From assembly GCA_002358895.1 (NCBI GenBank), contig DEPR01000057.1:1-6000 (forward strand): a stretch of DNA of 6,000 nt, written 5' to 3'. The notes under the pieces were generated by a model. The model saw only the letters and a program-made list of their open reading frames with translations. It was not told the DNA's origin and did not search any database. Shown in pieces: positions 4,631 to 6,000 of the stretch. The translations under genes were made by a program, and so were the position numbers. Origin of the DNA: Ruminococcus sp. UBA3387 (GTDB lineage Bacteria; Bacillota; Clostridia; Oscillospirales; Ruminococcaceae). Numbering within the stretch: the stretch's first letter is position 1; each line of letters starts with the position of its first letter.

Positions 4631-6000
4631 ATGAATCGATCCAAATTCACAAGGGTTCTTGCTATGGTTCTGAGCATTGTTATGGTTGCAGGCTTGCTGC
4701 CTATGACTACATTTGCTGCGGACGCAGATGCTTCAATGTCTCTTACTATTGCATCAACCAAGACTTCTGCTCTTGCACCAGGTGTACAGGAACAGGAAGT
4801 AGTAGCATATGACGCTAACGGCGATCGTATCGTTTACTACGCAATCGAAGCAAATGTTGCTACAAACTCCGACGTTCAGGTCAAGGCTAACTACCACGAC
4901 AACGACAATACTGGTGTTTGGGGCAAAGCTACTGTTGTAGAACAGGCTAATGCTGCTACTGAAAAACGTGGCTACAACGTTGTTGCTTCTACTAACGCTT
5001 CCTACTATAACGTAAGTACTGGTCAGCCATCCGGTGGCTTCGTTATGGAAGGTGTAAACATTAATGGCAACTCTGCCGGAAACAGCTATCCATTCTTCGC
5101 TGTTCTGAAGGACGGTACAGCTATGATTGGTGAAAAGGGTACTTTCAGCAACTATGCTGACCAGATTCAGGAAGCTGTTGGTGGCTGGACAATGCTCGTA
5201 TGGGACGGCAAAAACGTTGCTACAGACAAGTCTAAGTATCCTCGTTCAACTGTTGGTGTAAAGGCTAACGGCGACGTTGTGCTTATGGTTGCTGACGGTA
5301 ACCAGAAGCCTGTTTCTGCAGGTCTTACAAAGGTTGAACAGGCTGAAGTAATGATCAGCCTCGGCTGTGTTGCTGCTGTTGAACTTGACGGTGGTGGATC
5401 AGCTACTTATGCTGCTAAGCTCGAAGGTACTGATGAAGTAGTTGTAAGAAACAGCTGTTGTGATGGTACAGTTCGTTCTGTTTCCAACACACTTATGGTT
5501 ATTTCTACTGCTGTTGCAGACGGTACTTTCCATCACGCTAACCTGAGCACAGAATATGCTTTCTATGCTCCTAACTCAAAGGTTGATATCACTGCTTTCG
5601 GTGCTGACAAGGGTGGTTACCCTGCTGAAATCCCTGAAAATGCTACCTGGGCACTTTCAGATGATTCATTCGGTACTGTTGCTGACGGTGTATTCACTTC
5701 TACAGGCAAGACAGGTACTGTAGCTGTTAATATGCTTGTTGACGATGAAGTTGTAGGTTCTATTGACGTAACTATCGTTCATCCTACAAGCATTGCTTTC
5801 CAGGCTGAAGAAAAGATGGTACCTTACAGCAAGCCTTCAGACTTTACTGTAGACGCACTTTATAACGGTGCTGATATGTATGTAGCTGCTGACGCTTACA
5901 ACTTCGTTTGCACAGCAGGTTCTATGAACGGCTTTATCTACACTGCTCCTGCTGATACTGTAACAGAAGCTACCGTTACTGCTTCATACAAGTATGACAG
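4631..6000 (+). CDS. Secreted phosphodiester glycosidase (NAGPA domain) with Ig-like repeats, 3' end outside window
   Basis: The reading frame stays open to the window edge, giving 456 codons plus two bases. Residues 1-29 are a signal peptide: basic start (MNRSKFTR), hydrophobic core VLAMVLSIVMVAGLLP, and probable cleavage after TTFA. The NAGPA domain (PF09992 type) spans roughly 110-295. It shows STNASYYN (120-127), TGQPSG (130-135), FFAVLKDG (155-162), PRSTVGVKANGD (204-215), a VADG turn (220-223) and the hallmark ELDGGGSATY (251-260). Human NAGPA removes GlcNAc from GlcNAc-1-phospho-6-mannose; bacterial members are thought to cut sugar-1-phosphate diesters of surface polymers. Residues about 315-390 look like a bacterial Ig-like domain (ATWALSDDSFGTV, then TGTVAVNML), and another beta-rich unit follows from about 391. 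Alanine codons in the catalytic region are nearly all GCT (19 of 21 at residues 100-262), suggesting high expression. Any wall or S-layer anchor would lie downstream. Substrate is unknown. Confidence 0.88.
   Translation, partial: MNRSKFTRVLAMVLSIVMVAGLLPMTTFAADADASMSLTIASTKTSALAPGVQEQEVVAYDANGDRIVYYAIEANVATNSDVQVKANYHDNDNTGVWGKATVVEQANAATEKRGYNVVASTNASYYNVSTGQPSGGFVMEGVNINGNSAGNSYPFFAVLKDGTAMIGEKGTFSNYADQIQEAVGGWTMLVWDGKNVATDKSKYPRSTVGVKANGDVVLMVADGNQKPVSAGLTKVEQAEVMISLGCVAAVELDGGGSATYAAKLEGTDEVVVRNSCCDGTVRSVSNTLMVISTAVADGTFHHANLSTEYAFYAPNSKVDITAFGADKGGYPAEIPENATWALSDDSFGTVADGVFTSTGKTGTVAVNMLVDDEVVGSIDVTIVHPTSIAFQAEEKMVPYSKPSDFTVDALYNGADMYVAADAYNFVCTAGSMNGFIYTAPADTVTEATVTASYKYD

Noticed and set aside
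4555..4761. Minus-strand open frame across the gap before the secreted glycosidase
   Set aside because: It is antisense to the signal peptide and ribosome site of the last gene, with no recognisable product.

Overview
The window looks like a low-to-moderate-GC Gram-positive bacterium of the Clostridia (Ruminococcus/Oscillospiraceae-like). The grounds are strong GGAGG/GGTGAT-type ribosome sites, mixed ATG/GTG/TTG starts, a consensus sigma-A-type promoter, and a last gene whose short, basic signal peptide ends in the TTFAAD pattern common in gut Firmicutes. The assignment is inferred from style only; there is no taxonomic marker gene.

Layout: positions 1-137 are a leader with a near-ideal promoter (-35 TTGACA at 31-36, -10 TATAAT at 55-60). 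An inverted repeat overlaps the -35 and a small hairpin lies at the start of the predicted transcript. Five tightly packed plus-strand genes follow: a PglE-type aminotransferase (138-1277), a PglC-type phosphoglycosyl transferase (1259-1885), a PglD-type acetyltransferase (1882-2484), a GT4 glycosyltransferase (2500-3699) and a LicD-family protein (3711-4562). Neighbours overlap by 19 and 4 nt or are 15 and 11 nt apart, so this is almost certainly one operon with translational coupling. After a 68-nt gap comes a secreted phosphodiester glycosidase (NAGPA domain) with Ig-like repeats, starting at 4631 and running off the right edge.

How they work together (family knowledge plus inference): the first three genes match the Campylobacter PglE/PglC/PglD and Bacillus EpsN/EpsL/EpsM sets. 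PglE would aminate a UDP-4-keto-6-deoxy-HexNAc, PglD would acetylate it to UDP-N,N'-diacetylbacillosamine or a close relative, and PglC would load that sugar phosphate onto undecaprenyl phosphate. The GT4 enzyme would add a following sugar, and LicD would attach a phospho-linked substituent. The product would be a lipid-linked surface glycan (capsule, exopolysaccharide, teichoic-acid-like polymer or protein glycan). The 4,6-dehydratase that makes the keto-sugar, the polymerase, the flippase and any oligosaccharyltransferase are not in the window. The secreted NAGPA protein may act on sugar-1-phosphate diester bonds outside the cell, a chemistry that fits a phosphodiester-decorated glycan.

No RNA gene, mobile element, CRISPR array or convincing intrinsic terminator is visible. 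The set is a recognisable pathway rather than a clearly new system. The points most worth a second look are the LicD/NAGPA pairing and the operator-like repeat on the promoter.
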